NCBI GenBank assembly: GCA_036381125.1
Contig: DASVDK010000104.1
Location: 1-6,717, forward strand
From: DASVDK01 sp036381125 [NCBI: Thermodesulfobacteriota bacterium]
Lineage (GTDB): Bacteria > DASVDK01
Reading direction: 5' to 3'
Length of the DNA stretch: 6,717 nucleotides
Made by a program: the position numbers and the translations under genes
In this document: positions 1 to 4,995 of the stretch, one piece after another
Layout of the letters: the number at the start of each line of letters is the position of its first letter
Position numbering within the stretch: the first letter of the stretch is position 1
Notes under the pieces: generated by a model
Seen by the model: the letters and a program-made list of their open reading frames with translations, nothing else
Told to the model about the DNA's origin: nothing
Databases searched by the model: none

Positions 1-399
1 GCCCTGTACCTGGCCCACGCCGTCGTGGCGATCCCGCTCGTGGTGGTGGTCGTCGCCTCGGCGCTCAGGACGTACGACCGGACCGTCGAGCTGGCGGCGC
101 GCAGCCTCGGCGCCGGCTACGTCCGGACCCTCCGGTACGTCACCCTTCCGCTCCTCAGGCCGGCCATCCTCTCGGCCGCGGCCTTCGCCTTCCTCGTCTC
201 GTTCGACGAGGTGATCCTCGCGATCTTCCTCGGCGGCCCGTCGGCGACCACGCTGCCGAAGAAGATGTGGGACAGCGTGCGCTACGAGATCGACCCGACC
301 CTCACCGCCATCGCCACCCTCCTGGTCGTCCTGTCCGTCGTCGTGCTCGCCGTGGCGGAGCGGCTCAGGTCGCGCTTGACACGCAATCTACACTTCTAG
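1..399 (+). CDS. ABC transporter permease, PotC-like (3' part; 5' end outside window)
   Basis: Inner-membrane permease subunit of a binding-protein-dependent importer, most like the second permease (PotC type) of spermidine/putrescine-family systems. The reading frame is open from base 1, so the start lies upstream; 132 residues remain and end in TAG at 397-399. The fragment has a hydrophobic helix at the left edge and then the cytoplasmic EAA loop (ELAARSLGAGY through the VTLPLLRPAI segment), the site where the ATPase docks in this superfamily. A helix with the FLVSFDEVILAIFL segment, typical of PotC-like proteins, and a last helix near the C-terminus follow, with a short basic tail. The family is normally about 260-280 residues, so roughly half is missing. 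Partner ATPase, first permease and binding protein would be expected upstream. The substrate cannot be read from this part; polyamine, thiamine, iron and other PotC-like importers share these features. The arsR-type gene begins 12 bp downstream, but I infer no functional link. Confidence 0.85.
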   Translation, partial: ALYLAHAVVAIPLVVVVVASALRTYDRTVELAARSLGAGYVRTLRYVTLPLLRPAILSAAAFAFLVSFDEVILAIFLGGPSATTLPKKMWDSVRYEIDPTLTAIATLLVVLSVVVLAVAERLRSRLTRNLHF

Positions 400-405
400 C
401 AAGAT
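376..405 (+). promoter_or_regulatory. Candidate promoter of the ArsR-MFS unit
   Basis: An AT-richer patch overlaps the end of the permease gene and the 12-bp gap before the regulator. It contains a perfect TTGACA at 376-381. With an 18-bp spacer the facing -10 is CAAGAT (400-405), only 3 of 6 matches. An alternative -10, TACACT at 389-394, equals the hexamer just before the Nudix gene in this window, but has no good -35 at the right distance. No clear Shine-Dalgarno precedes the ATG at 412. An autoregulatory ArsR operator would be expected here, but I could not find a convincing dyad. A promoter is likely from context; its exact boxes are uncertain. Confidence 0.35.
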
Positions 406-411
406 CGAAAC

Positions 412-750
412 ATGAGCCCCGACACCGAGATCGCCCGCTACGCGGCCATGTTCGCCGCCCTGGGTCACGAGGCGCGGCTGGCCATCATCCGCCTCCTGCT
501 CGCGGCCCATCCCGTCGGGATGGTGGCCGGCGAGGTTCAGGAGGAGCTCGGCATCCCCGCCTCCACCCTGTCGCACCACCTCGACACCCTGAAGCAGGAG
601 GGCCTGGTCGAGCAGCGGCGCGAAGGGAAGTACCAGCGCTACGTCGCGGCGGCGGACGGGCTTCGGGACCTGCTCGGGTTCCTCTACGCCGAGTGCTGCA
701 CCCGGAGTCAGGTCGTGCCCCTTTCGGCGCTGCGCCGCAAGCCCTCGTGA
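412..750 (+). CDS. ArsR/SmtB-family repressor with C-terminal Cys-Cys sensor pair
   Basis: A small (112 aa) dimeric winged-helix DNA-binding repressor of the ArsR/SmtB family. Residues 7-35 hold the conserved LGHEARLAIIRLLL start of the fold. The helix-turn-helix runs about 38-62 (VAGEVQEELGIPASTLSHHLDTL), and the wing is about 63-80 (EGLVEQRREGKYQRYVAA). Two adjacent cysteines, C95 and C96 in LYAECCTRS, lie in the last helix. A vicinal pair at 95/96 is also reported for the arsenite sensor ArsR of Acidithiobacillus ferrooxidans, which uses a third cysteine at 102; here residue 102 is valine. I infer sensing of a thiol-reactive inducer such as As(III), or a redox signal, but neither is proven. 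The MFS gene follows 2 bp after the stop, so the regulator probably controls itself and that transporter. The ATG at 412 gives the normal family N-terminus; no strong ribosome binding site precedes it. Confidence 0.9.
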   Translation: MSPDTEIARYAAMFAALGHEARLAIIRLLLAAHPVGMVAGEVQEELGIPASTLSHHLDTLKQEGLVEQRREGKYQRYVAAADGLRDLLGFLYAECCTRSQVVPLSALRRKPS

Positions 751-752
751 GG

Positions 753-1973
753 ATGTACTACGGCTGGCGTCTCGTCCTGACGCTCGGCGTCACCGAGACG
801 ATCTCCTGGGGGATCCTGTACTACAGCTTCACGGTCTTCCTCGCGCCGATGGAGGCCGATCTCGGCTGGTCGCGGGCGGCGACCTCGGGCGCCTTCTCGG
901 TGGCCCTCCTCGTCTCGGCCGTGGCCGCCCTGCCGGTCGGCCGCTGGCTCGACCGCCGCGGCGGGCGGGGCCTGATGACCGCCGGCTCCCTGGCCGGCGC
1001 CCTGCTCGTGGTGGCCTGGGCGCTCGTCGAGCGTCTGGCGACGTTCTACGCCGTCTGGGTCGCGATCGGGGCGGTCATGGCCACGCTCCTCTACGAGCCG
1101 GCCTTCACCATCGTGGCGCGCTGGTTCGCGCGCGACCGGGCGCGCGCGCTCACGGCGGTCACGCTCATGGCCGGCTTCGCGAGCACGGTCTTCATCCCGC
1201 TGTCCGGCTGGCTGGTCGAGCGGGTCGGCTGGCGGCAGGCGCTCCTCGTCCTGGCCGCGCTGCAGCTCGCGACGGCCCTCCCCCACGCCGTCGTCCTGCG
1301 GCGCTCCCCCGAGGACCTCGGCGTCGGCCCGGACGGCGACCCGCTTCCGGCCGGCGCCGGCGGCGCGCGGTCGGCGTCGAGGCCCGGCATGTCGCTCGGC
1401 ACGGCCCTCCGGGACCCGACGTTCCGCTGGCTCACGGCCGGTTTCGCCCTCACCGCCTTCGCGCAGGTGGGCGCCTCGGTCCACCTCGTGCCCTACTTCC
1501 TCGGCCGCGGGTACGACCCGCGCGTCGCGGCCACGGCGGCGGGGCTCCTCGGCGCGGTGCAGGTGGGCGCGCGGCTCGTCTTCGCGCGGCTCGAGCGGCG
1601 CCTCACGCGCCGCGCCCTGGCGACGGTCGTCTACCTCCTCCCGCCCGCGGCGCTGGCGCTGGTGCTCGTCGTGCCGGGCGTGACCGGGATCACGCTGTTC
1701 ATCGCCGTCTTCGGAGCCGGCCGGGGGCTCACGACGCTCGCCCGCGCCCTGCTCGTGGCGGACGTCTACGGGGCGTCCCGCTACGGGAGCGCCAGCGGCG
1801 CCATCGCCCTCTTCGCGACGACGGCGCAGGCCGCGGCGCCGGCGGTGGTGGGCGCGGCCTACGACCTCGCGGGGGGCTACGACCCGGTCTTCTGGGCGCT
1901 GGCGGCGCTCTCGCTCCTGGCGGCCGCCGCCGTGGGGCGCGTGGCCGGGGCTACGCCCCGGCCCGGCGGATGA
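753..1973 (+). CDS. MFS transporter co-transcribed with the ArsR-type repressor
   Basis: A 406-residue major facilitator superfamily protein, probably 12 transmembrane helices in two halves. The N-terminus (YYGWRLVLTLGVTETISWG) and the early FTVFLAPMEADLGWSR segment resemble the monocarboxylate/OFA-like MFS_1 branch. The loop after helix 2 carries the MFS motif-A variant GRWLDRRGGRG (residues 63-73). A hydrophilic central loop at about 182-222 includes SPEDLGVGPDG, also common in that branch. I see no cysteine in the whole protein. The ATG at 753 lies 2 bp after the upstream stop; an in-frame GTG at 747 overlaps that stop (GTGA), so either start implies translational coupling. Genetic linkage to an ArsR repressor points to efflux of a toxic compound, perhaps an arsenical, but the substrate is inference; a carboxylate or drug exporter is equally possible. 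It does not show features that let me call it ArsJ. The 3' end overlaps the convergent gene by 23 bp. Confidence 0.88.
   Translation: MYYGWRLVLTLGVTETISWGILYYSFTVFLAPMEADLGWSRAATSGAFSVALLVSAVAALPVGRWLDRRGGRGLMTAGSLAGALLVVAWALVERLATFYAVWVAIGAVMATLLYEPAFTIVARWFARDRARALTAVTLMAGFASTVFIPLSGWLVERVGWRQALLVLAALQLATALPHAVVLRRSPEDLGVGPDGDPLPAGAGGARSASRPGMSLGTALRDPTFRWLTAGFALTAFAQVGASVHLVPYFLGRGYDPRVAATAAGLLGAVQVGARLVFARLERRLTRRALATVVYLLPPAALALVLVVPGVTGITLFIAVFGAGRGLTTLARALLVADVYGASRYGSASGAIALFATTAQAAAPAVVGAAYDLAGGYDPVFWALAALSLLAAAAVGRVAGATPRPGG
1943..1963. terminator. Perfect GC hairpin in the convergent gene overlap
   Basis: The arms GGCCGGGGC (1943-1951) and GCCCCGGCC (1955-1963) pair perfectly over 9 bp around the loop TAC. 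The hairpin lies inside the last codons of the MFS gene and spans the stop codon of the opposing membrane-protein gene (CTA at 1951-1953, TAG on the minus strand). It is symmetric, so it would form in both transcripts. No T-run follows on either strand, so it is not a canonical intrinsic terminator; it may act as a bidirectional pause, terminator or 3' end-protecting structure. The hairpin is seen directly; the role is inferred. Confidence 0.45.
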
Positions 1974-2868
1974 GGACCTGGCCGCCCGACTCGACGATCT
2001 CGTACCGCTCGCCCGGCGTCACCCGCCGCATGTCGCGCCGCAGCCGCACGGTCAGGCCGCGCCGCTCCCAGTCGTCGGCGTGGGCCCTGAAGTGGGCGAC
2101 GGCCCAGCGCGTGGGCGCCGCGAGGTCGACCGGCGTCCGCTCGGCTCCGAGGTAGGCCAGCGGGACGATCCGCCTGAAGCCGAGCAGCTCGTGGTCGAGC
2201 TGGAGGTACTCGATCCCGACCTCCCCCTCGGCGTTCGGCCTCGGGGCCGCGGCGACGAGCCGCGTCTCGGCCGGGGGCCGCGCCGCGCCCGCGAGGAAGA
2301 GGAGGACGGCGAGGAGGCCGACGGCGGCCATGCCGTGCAACATGTACCCGGCCCGCGCGACGATCCCCCGGCGGGCCGGCCCGAGCGCGCGGCCGAAGGC
2401 GAACCCGGCCACGGCGAGCGCGAAGAAGCCGAGGCCGGCGAAGAGGCGATGGAGCGCTCCGCCGCCGGGCGGTGAAACGACCGTCCAGAGCGCCGAGCCG
2501 GCCGCGCCCAGGAAGAGGAGGGCGCCGGCGAGCCGGTAGGCGCGTGCGGCACGGCGCCAGGCGGGCGACGCGAGCCAGGCTGCCCCGCGCGTGCGCCACC
2601 GGACCACCCAGGGGAGGCCGAGGTCGGCCCCGCAGGCCGAGCAGGCGCCCCGCCAGAGGGGGCCGGTCAGGCCGCAGGCGGTGCAGGCGCCGACCCACCG
2701 CTCCTCGAGCCCGGCCCGTTCGGTCCGCCAGTCGGCCCAGAGCCTCCAGAGGGGCCGCAGCGCCGCCAGGACGAGGACCAGGGCGCCGGCGAGGTAGACC
2801 ACCCGCGCCACGTCGTCGAGGCCGGCGCCGAACAGGCTCTCGAGGCTCTGGAAGAGAAGCCGGAGCAT
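1951..2868 (-). CDS. Unrecognised membrane protein with four-cysteine zinc ribbon
   Basis: I do not recognise this 305-residue protein. It begins with a short amphipathic stretch and a helix (about 20-42), followed by a zinc-ribbon-like knuckle, CTAC at 62-65 and CSAC at 76-79 (CX2C-X10-CX2C). Three more hydrophobic helices are at about 111-131, 142-162 and 175-195. A soluble C-terminal domain of about 110 residues follows, predicted extracytoplasmic or cytoplasmic depending on topology, and contains the segment EYLQLDHELLGFRRIVPLAYLG. The ATG at 2868 is chosen because GGAG lies 8 nt upstream; an in-frame GTG at 2883 would add 5 residues and also has a GAGG. The ribbon may bind zinc and mediate protein or nucleic-acid contacts at the membrane; that is general knowledge of ribbons, not evidence for this protein. 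It overlaps the convergent MFS gene and is divergent from the pal-like gene. Confidence 0.75.
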   Translation of the reverse strand: MLRLLFQSLESLFGAGLDDVARVVYLAGALVLVLAALRPLWRLWADWRTERAGLEERWVGACTACGLTGPLWRGACSACGADLGLPWVVRWRTRGAAWLASPAWRRAARAYRLAGALLFLGAAGSALWTVVSPPGGGALHRLFAGLGFFALAVAGFAFGRALGPARRGIVARAGYMLHGMAAVGLLAVLLFLAGAARPPAETRLVAAAPRPNAEGEVGIEYLQLDHELLGFRRIVPLAYLGAERTPVDLAAPTRWAVAHFRAHADDWERRGLTVRLRRDMRRVTPGERYEIVESGGQVLIRRAGA

Positions 2869-2932
2869 GGCCCCATCTCCCACGCGCCGCCTCGGGGTGT
2901 CAAGTACTGCGGATCACATCTCGTCTTCGGGT

Positions 2933-2948
2933 GCAAGAGCCCTCTTGC
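2933..2948. repeat. Inverted repeat in the divergent intergenic region, overlapping the pal-side -35 box
   Basis: The arms GCAAGAG (2933-2939) and CTCTTGC (2942-2948) are perfect inverted repeats separated by CC. The right arm overlaps the proposed -35 hexamer TTGCCA (2945-2950) of the downstream lipoprotein gene. That position would suit an operator for a dimeric regulator. As RNA it could form only a short stem with a 4-nt loop and no U-tract, so a terminator is unlikely. The repeat is seen directly; operator function is inference. Confidence 0.4.
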
Positions 2949-2973
2949 CAAGCGAACCAGCGCCGTGTAGAGT
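2945..2973 (+). promoter_or_regulatory. Candidate sigma70-type promoter of the pal-like gene
   Basis: TTGCCA (2945-2950, 5 of 6 to TTGACA) and TAGAGT (2968-2973, 4 of 6 to TATAAT) are separated by 17 bp, the optimal spacing. This is the best promoter match in the roughly 200-bp divergent region. It would give a leader of about 90 nt before the ATG at 3070. The rest of the region, 2974-3053, is GC-rich and shows no feature I can support. Confidence 0.45.
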
Positions 2974-3055
2974 GCCGCCCGTTTCCCGGGGTATCGGGGG
3001 CGCCTCCTGCGCGGCCTCTCGCGGACGAGCGCCGAGCGAAGCGTCCGGAACCGAA

Positions 3056-3061
3056 AAGGAG
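3056..3061 (+). promoter_or_regulatory. Strong Shine-Dalgarno for the pal-like gene
   Basis: AAGGAG within an A-rich stretch, 8 nt before the ATG at 3070. It is the only near-consensus ribosome binding site in the window and fixes the start of the lipoprotein gene, in contrast to the SD-less starts of nearby genes. It suggests high expression, as expected for an abundant envelope lipoprotein. Confidence 0.75.
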
Positions 3062-3069
3062 CACCCACC

Positions 3070-3696
3070 ATGCAGCTTGCTACCCGACTTCTCGCGCTGG
3101 CCGCCGTCGCGGCTCTCGGGCTCGCCACGTCGGCCTGCGCGTCTCGGCAGACCACCTCCGACAGCCAGACGGTCACCGGCCCCGTCGCCAGCCAGCCGGG
3201 CGGCGCAGTCGCGGAGCCGGGACAGCCCGGCACGCCCGGCATGACGGCCCGCAACGTCCCGGGCGCCGCCTCGCCGGCGACCCCCGGCGCGGCGACACCG
3301 GACAGCATGCCGGCCGGCACGACGCCGGGCGCGTCCCTCACGGTCACGACGCCGGGCGGCCCGTCCTCGCTCACGGACGTGTTCTTCGCGTTCGACGAGT
3401 CGACCCTCTCGCCGGAGGCGCGCCGCGTGCTCGAGCAGAACGCCGAGTACCTGCGCCGCAACCCGCAGGCGCGAGTCCAGATCGAGGGGCACGCCGACGA
3501 GCGCGGCAGCACCTCCTACAACCTCGCCCTGGGCGACCGCCGCGCGACGGCAGCCAAGCAGTACCTCGTGTCGCTCGGAATCGATCCGTCGCGCATCTCC
3601 ACGATCTCCTTCGGCGAGGAGAAGCCCTTCGCCATCGGCCAGACCGAGGAGGCCTGGGCGCAGAACCGCCGCGGGCATTTCGTCGAGATCAAGTAG
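3070..3696 (+). CDS. pal: Pal-like OmpA-family peptidoglycan-associated lipoprotein
   Basis: An outer-membrane lipoprotein (208 aa) that anchors the envelope to peptidoglycan, in the Tol-Pal family. Residues 1-22 form a basic-hydrophobic signal peptide ending in the lipobox-like ATSAC, with C23 as the lipidated residue. Residues 24-100 are a low-complexity linker rich in Pro, Gly, Thr and Ala with repeated TPG units. Residues 102-208 are the OmpA C-terminal domain. It carries FFAFDESTLSPEA, the Pal signature IEGHADERGSTSYN and then LALGDRRATAAKQYLVSLG. By alignment with OmpA-type domains, D143 and R158 would contact diaminopimelate. The linker is longer than in E. coli Pal, whose full precursor is 173 aa. 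No tolB, tolA or cpoB is in view, so a Pal-like paralogue outside the Tol operon is possible; the gene symbol is therefore given with moderate confidence. A strong Shine-Dalgarno supports the start. Confidence 0.9.
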   Translation: MQLATRLLALAAVAALGLATSACASRQTTSDSQTVTGPVASQPGGAVAEPGQPGTPGMTARNVPGAASPATPGAATPDSMPAGTTPGASLTVTTPGGPSSLTDVFFAFDESTLSPEARRVLEQNAEYLRRNPQARVQIEGHADERGSTSYNLALGDRRATAAKQYLVSLGIDPSRISTISFGEEKPFAIGQTEEAWAQNRRGHFVEIK

Positions 3697-3703
3697 GGCC
3701 TGC

Positions 3704-3715
3704 TACAGTGACTCC
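3704..3715 (+). promoter_or_regulatory. Candidate leaderless promoter (-10 TACAGT) before the 67-aa gene
   Basis: TACAGT at 3704-3709 is a 4-of-6 match to TATAAT and ends 6 nt before the ATG at 3716, so transcription would begin at or within a base or two of the start codon. No Shine-Dalgarno exists in the 19-bp gap after the pal-like stop. The sequence GCTACAGTG followed by 5 nt and the start codon matches the arrangement before the Nudix gene. I found no good -35 hexamer. Read-through from the pal-like gene remains possible. Confidence 0.4.
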
Positions 3716-3919
3716 ATGCCGAACTACCGCATGGAGTACCTGATCTACGGCACCATCGACCTCCTGGCGGACACCGAGGAGGAGGCGCGGCGCGAGTTCG
3801 CCGACCTCACCGCGACGGAGATCTTCGACCACCGGACCAACGAGGTTCGCGACGTCAAGCTCTTCCGGGTGTCCGCCAGGGGCGACGACTCCGACGACCC
3901 CGCCGACCCGGGCCCCTAG
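3716..3919 (+). CDS. Small conserved-looking protein of unknown function (67 aa)
   Basis: I do not recognise this protein. The N-terminal 52 residues look like a compact alpha/beta fold: a strand (RMEYLIYGTIDLLAD), a helix with an acidic patch (TEEEARREFADLTATEIF) and a strand (EVRDVKLFRVSA). The last 14 residues are acidic, Gly/Pro-rich and probably disordered (GDDSDDPADPGP). The strand, EEEA helix, strand order is reminiscent of small DpnD/PcfM-like domains, but this is only a resemblance. There is no signal peptide, membrane helix or cysteine. Coding is supported by the periodic pattern of hydrophobic residues, a start fixed 19 bp after the pal-like stop and a stop that abuts the convergent radical SAM gene. 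It may be co-transcribed with the pal-like gene or use its own promoter at 3704-3709. Confidence 0.7.
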   Translation: MPNYRMEYLIYGTIDLLADTEEEARREFADLTATEIFDHRTNEVRDVKLFRVSARGDDSDDPADPGP

Positions 3920-4914
3920 AACGTCCCGGCGTAGAGCGAGCAGGTCCGGCAGATCTCGGGCGGGTCCTCCGACTCGAGGCAGGCCCGGAAGGCCTGGTAC
4001 GCCGACCCCTCCCAGACGGCACGCACCCCCTCCGTCACCATGCTGCCGAAGTGGATCCGATCGGGCGTCGCGACCATGCAGCACGGCATGGCGAGTCCGT
4101 CGTAGCTCACGTACGCGCCGGTGAAGGGCCAGTCGCACCGCACGCGCCCCGGCGTCCCGGGTGGGTGCGGGCGTGGCGCGGTCCGCGGCAGCCTGAGCTC
4201 CACGCCGAGCGCCTCCGCGACCCCCCTCGCCTCCGCGAAGAGCCGCTCGACGCGCGCCGGGTCCTCGCCGAGGACCGTCTCCCGGTCCACGAAGTCCCGC
4301 ATCGGCCGGTAGTGGGCCGGCAGGCTCGACTCGCCGAAGTCGTGGGAGAGGTGCTGCACGAACATGGCGTTCATCTCGAGCCGCCGCGCGAGCCGGACGA
4401 CGTCGGGCAGCTCGGGCAGGTTGCGCCGCATCAGGACCATGACGAGGCGCAGACGCGGCGTCGCGGCGCCGAGCCGGCGGCGGGCCGCGACGATCCGCTC
4501 CACGTTGCGCACGACCCGGTCGAACCGGCCCCGCAGCCGGATCGCCTCGTAGGTGCCGGCCGTCGCGCCGTCGATCGAGACGTGCAGCCAGGCGAGCCCG
4601 CTCGTGACGCATCGCGTCGCCCGCGCCTCGGTGAGGAGCGTCAGGTTCGAGTTGGTGCTGACCGTGATCCCGCGCCGGGCGGCGTACGCGACCATGTCGA
4701 AGAAGCGCGGGTGCATCATCGGCTCCCCGAGCCCCTGCAGGTGCAGCTCGGCCATGCCGTCGAAGCCGTCCACCAGGCGCGTGAAGGCGTCGAAGGGCAT
4801 GTACGCCGGGGGACCGTACGGCGGCCCGTCCTTCCTGAACTGGATCGGGCACATGCGGCAGCGGAGGTTGCACTGGCCGACCGGCTCGATCTGCACGTAG
4901 CGAGGCAGCGGCAT
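3916..4914 (-). CDS. Radical SAM protein with SPASM-type C-terminal cluster domain
   Basis: A 332-residue S-adenosylmethionine radical enzyme. C15, C19 and C22 (CNLRCRMC, CX3CX2C) bind the catalytic 4Fe-4S cluster. Further motifs are the GLGEPMMHP segment (GGE-like, SAM amino group), VSTNSN and VSIDGAT, all usual in the partial TIM barrel of MoaA/PqqE-like enzymes. Six more cysteines near the C-terminus (C260, C278, C279, C312, C322, C325) sit in a pattern like SPASM: CDWPF, then VSYDGLAMPCC, a FGSM/VWEGSAYQAFR segment and ICRTC. They would bind one or two auxiliary clusters. Such proteins modify peptides, proteins or small molecules; the substrate here is unknown. The ATG at 4914 is chosen because it starts just before the barrel and has an AGGGGG element 4 nt upstream; the frame is open further upstream but that extension is antisense to the Nudix gene and not credible. 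It converges on the 67-aa gene and diverges from the Nudix gene. Confidence 0.9.
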   Translation of the reverse strand: MPLPRYVQIEPVGQCNLRCRMCPIQFRKDGPPYGPPAYMPFDAFTRLVDGFDGMAELHLQGLGEPMMHPRFFDMVAYAARRGITVSTNSNLTLLTEARATRCVTSGLAWLHVSIDGATAGTYEAIRLRGRFDRVVRNVERIVAARRRLGAATPRLRLVMVLMRRNLPELPDVVRLARRLEMNAMFVQHLSHDFGESSLPAHYRPMRDFVDRETVLGEDPARVERLFAEARGVAEALGVELRLPRTAPRPHPPGTPGRVRCDWPFTGAYVSYDGLAMPCCMVATPDRIHFGSMVTEGVRAVWEGSAYQAFRACLESEDPPEICRTCSLYAGTF

Positions 4915-4962
4915 CTCGCCCCCCTGGTCGCCGCGAGCCAGGGATGCGACCTCCGTACCAGA

Positions 4963-4980
4963 CGGGCGGCGGCCCGCCCG
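4963..4980. repeat. Inverted repeat just upstream of the Nudix-gene -10 box
   Basis: The arms CGGGCGG (4963-4969) and CCGCCCG (4974-4980) are perfect inverted repeats around CGGC. They occupy the -35/spacer zone of the proposed promoter at 4984-4989, in the 81-bp divergent gap between the radical SAM and Nudix genes. It could be an operator acting on both genes, or chance in such GC-rich DNA. No -35 hexamer is visible here. Confidence 0.3.
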
Positions 4981-4983
4981 GGC

Positions 4984-4989
4984 TACACT
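4984..4989 (+). promoter_or_regulatory. Candidate leaderless -10 (TACACT) before the Nudix gene
   Basis: TACACT ends 6 nt before the GTG at 4996, which would place the transcript's 5' end at or within a base or two of the start codon. No Shine-Dalgarno is present. Context and spacing (GCTACACTG, 5 nt, start codon) match the site before the 67-aa gene. This spacing also supports the GTG at 4996 as the Nudix start rather than an upstream one. Confidence 0.4.
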
Positions 4990-4995
4990 GTCCGT

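Noticed and set aside
267-752. Upstream extension of the MFS frame
   Set aside because: It would overlap both the permease and the ArsR-type gene, with an Arg/Pro/His-rich translation; the family N-terminus begins at 753.
708-1484. Minus-strand open frame of 258 codons opposite the MFS gene
   Set aside because: Arg/Glu/Gly-rich shadow of the MFS codons with no domain signature.
2898-2903. Minus-strand TTGACA (TGTCAA on plus) as -35 for the zinc-ribbon membrane protein
   Set aside because: At 17 bp the facing -10 would be GGAGAT, which overlaps the ribosome binding site and start region; too poor a match to report as a promoter.
3190-3360. Possible tandem DNA repeat array in the pal-like gene
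   Set aside because: The repeated CGCCGGGCG-like units are irregular in spacing and explained by the TPG/PG-rich protein linker.
2472-3743. Long plus-strand open frame (423 codons) across the membrane-protein gene and the pal-like gene
   Set aside because: Arg/Pro/Ala-rich translation typical of GC-rich shadow frames; it overlaps two well-supported genes and has no recognisable domain.
3716-4914. RiPP biosynthetic cluster (67-aa precursor plus radical SAM enzyme)
   Set aside because: Genes are convergent rather than co-directional, and the small protein looks folded with no cysteine or repeated core; kept only as a weak possibility in the findings.
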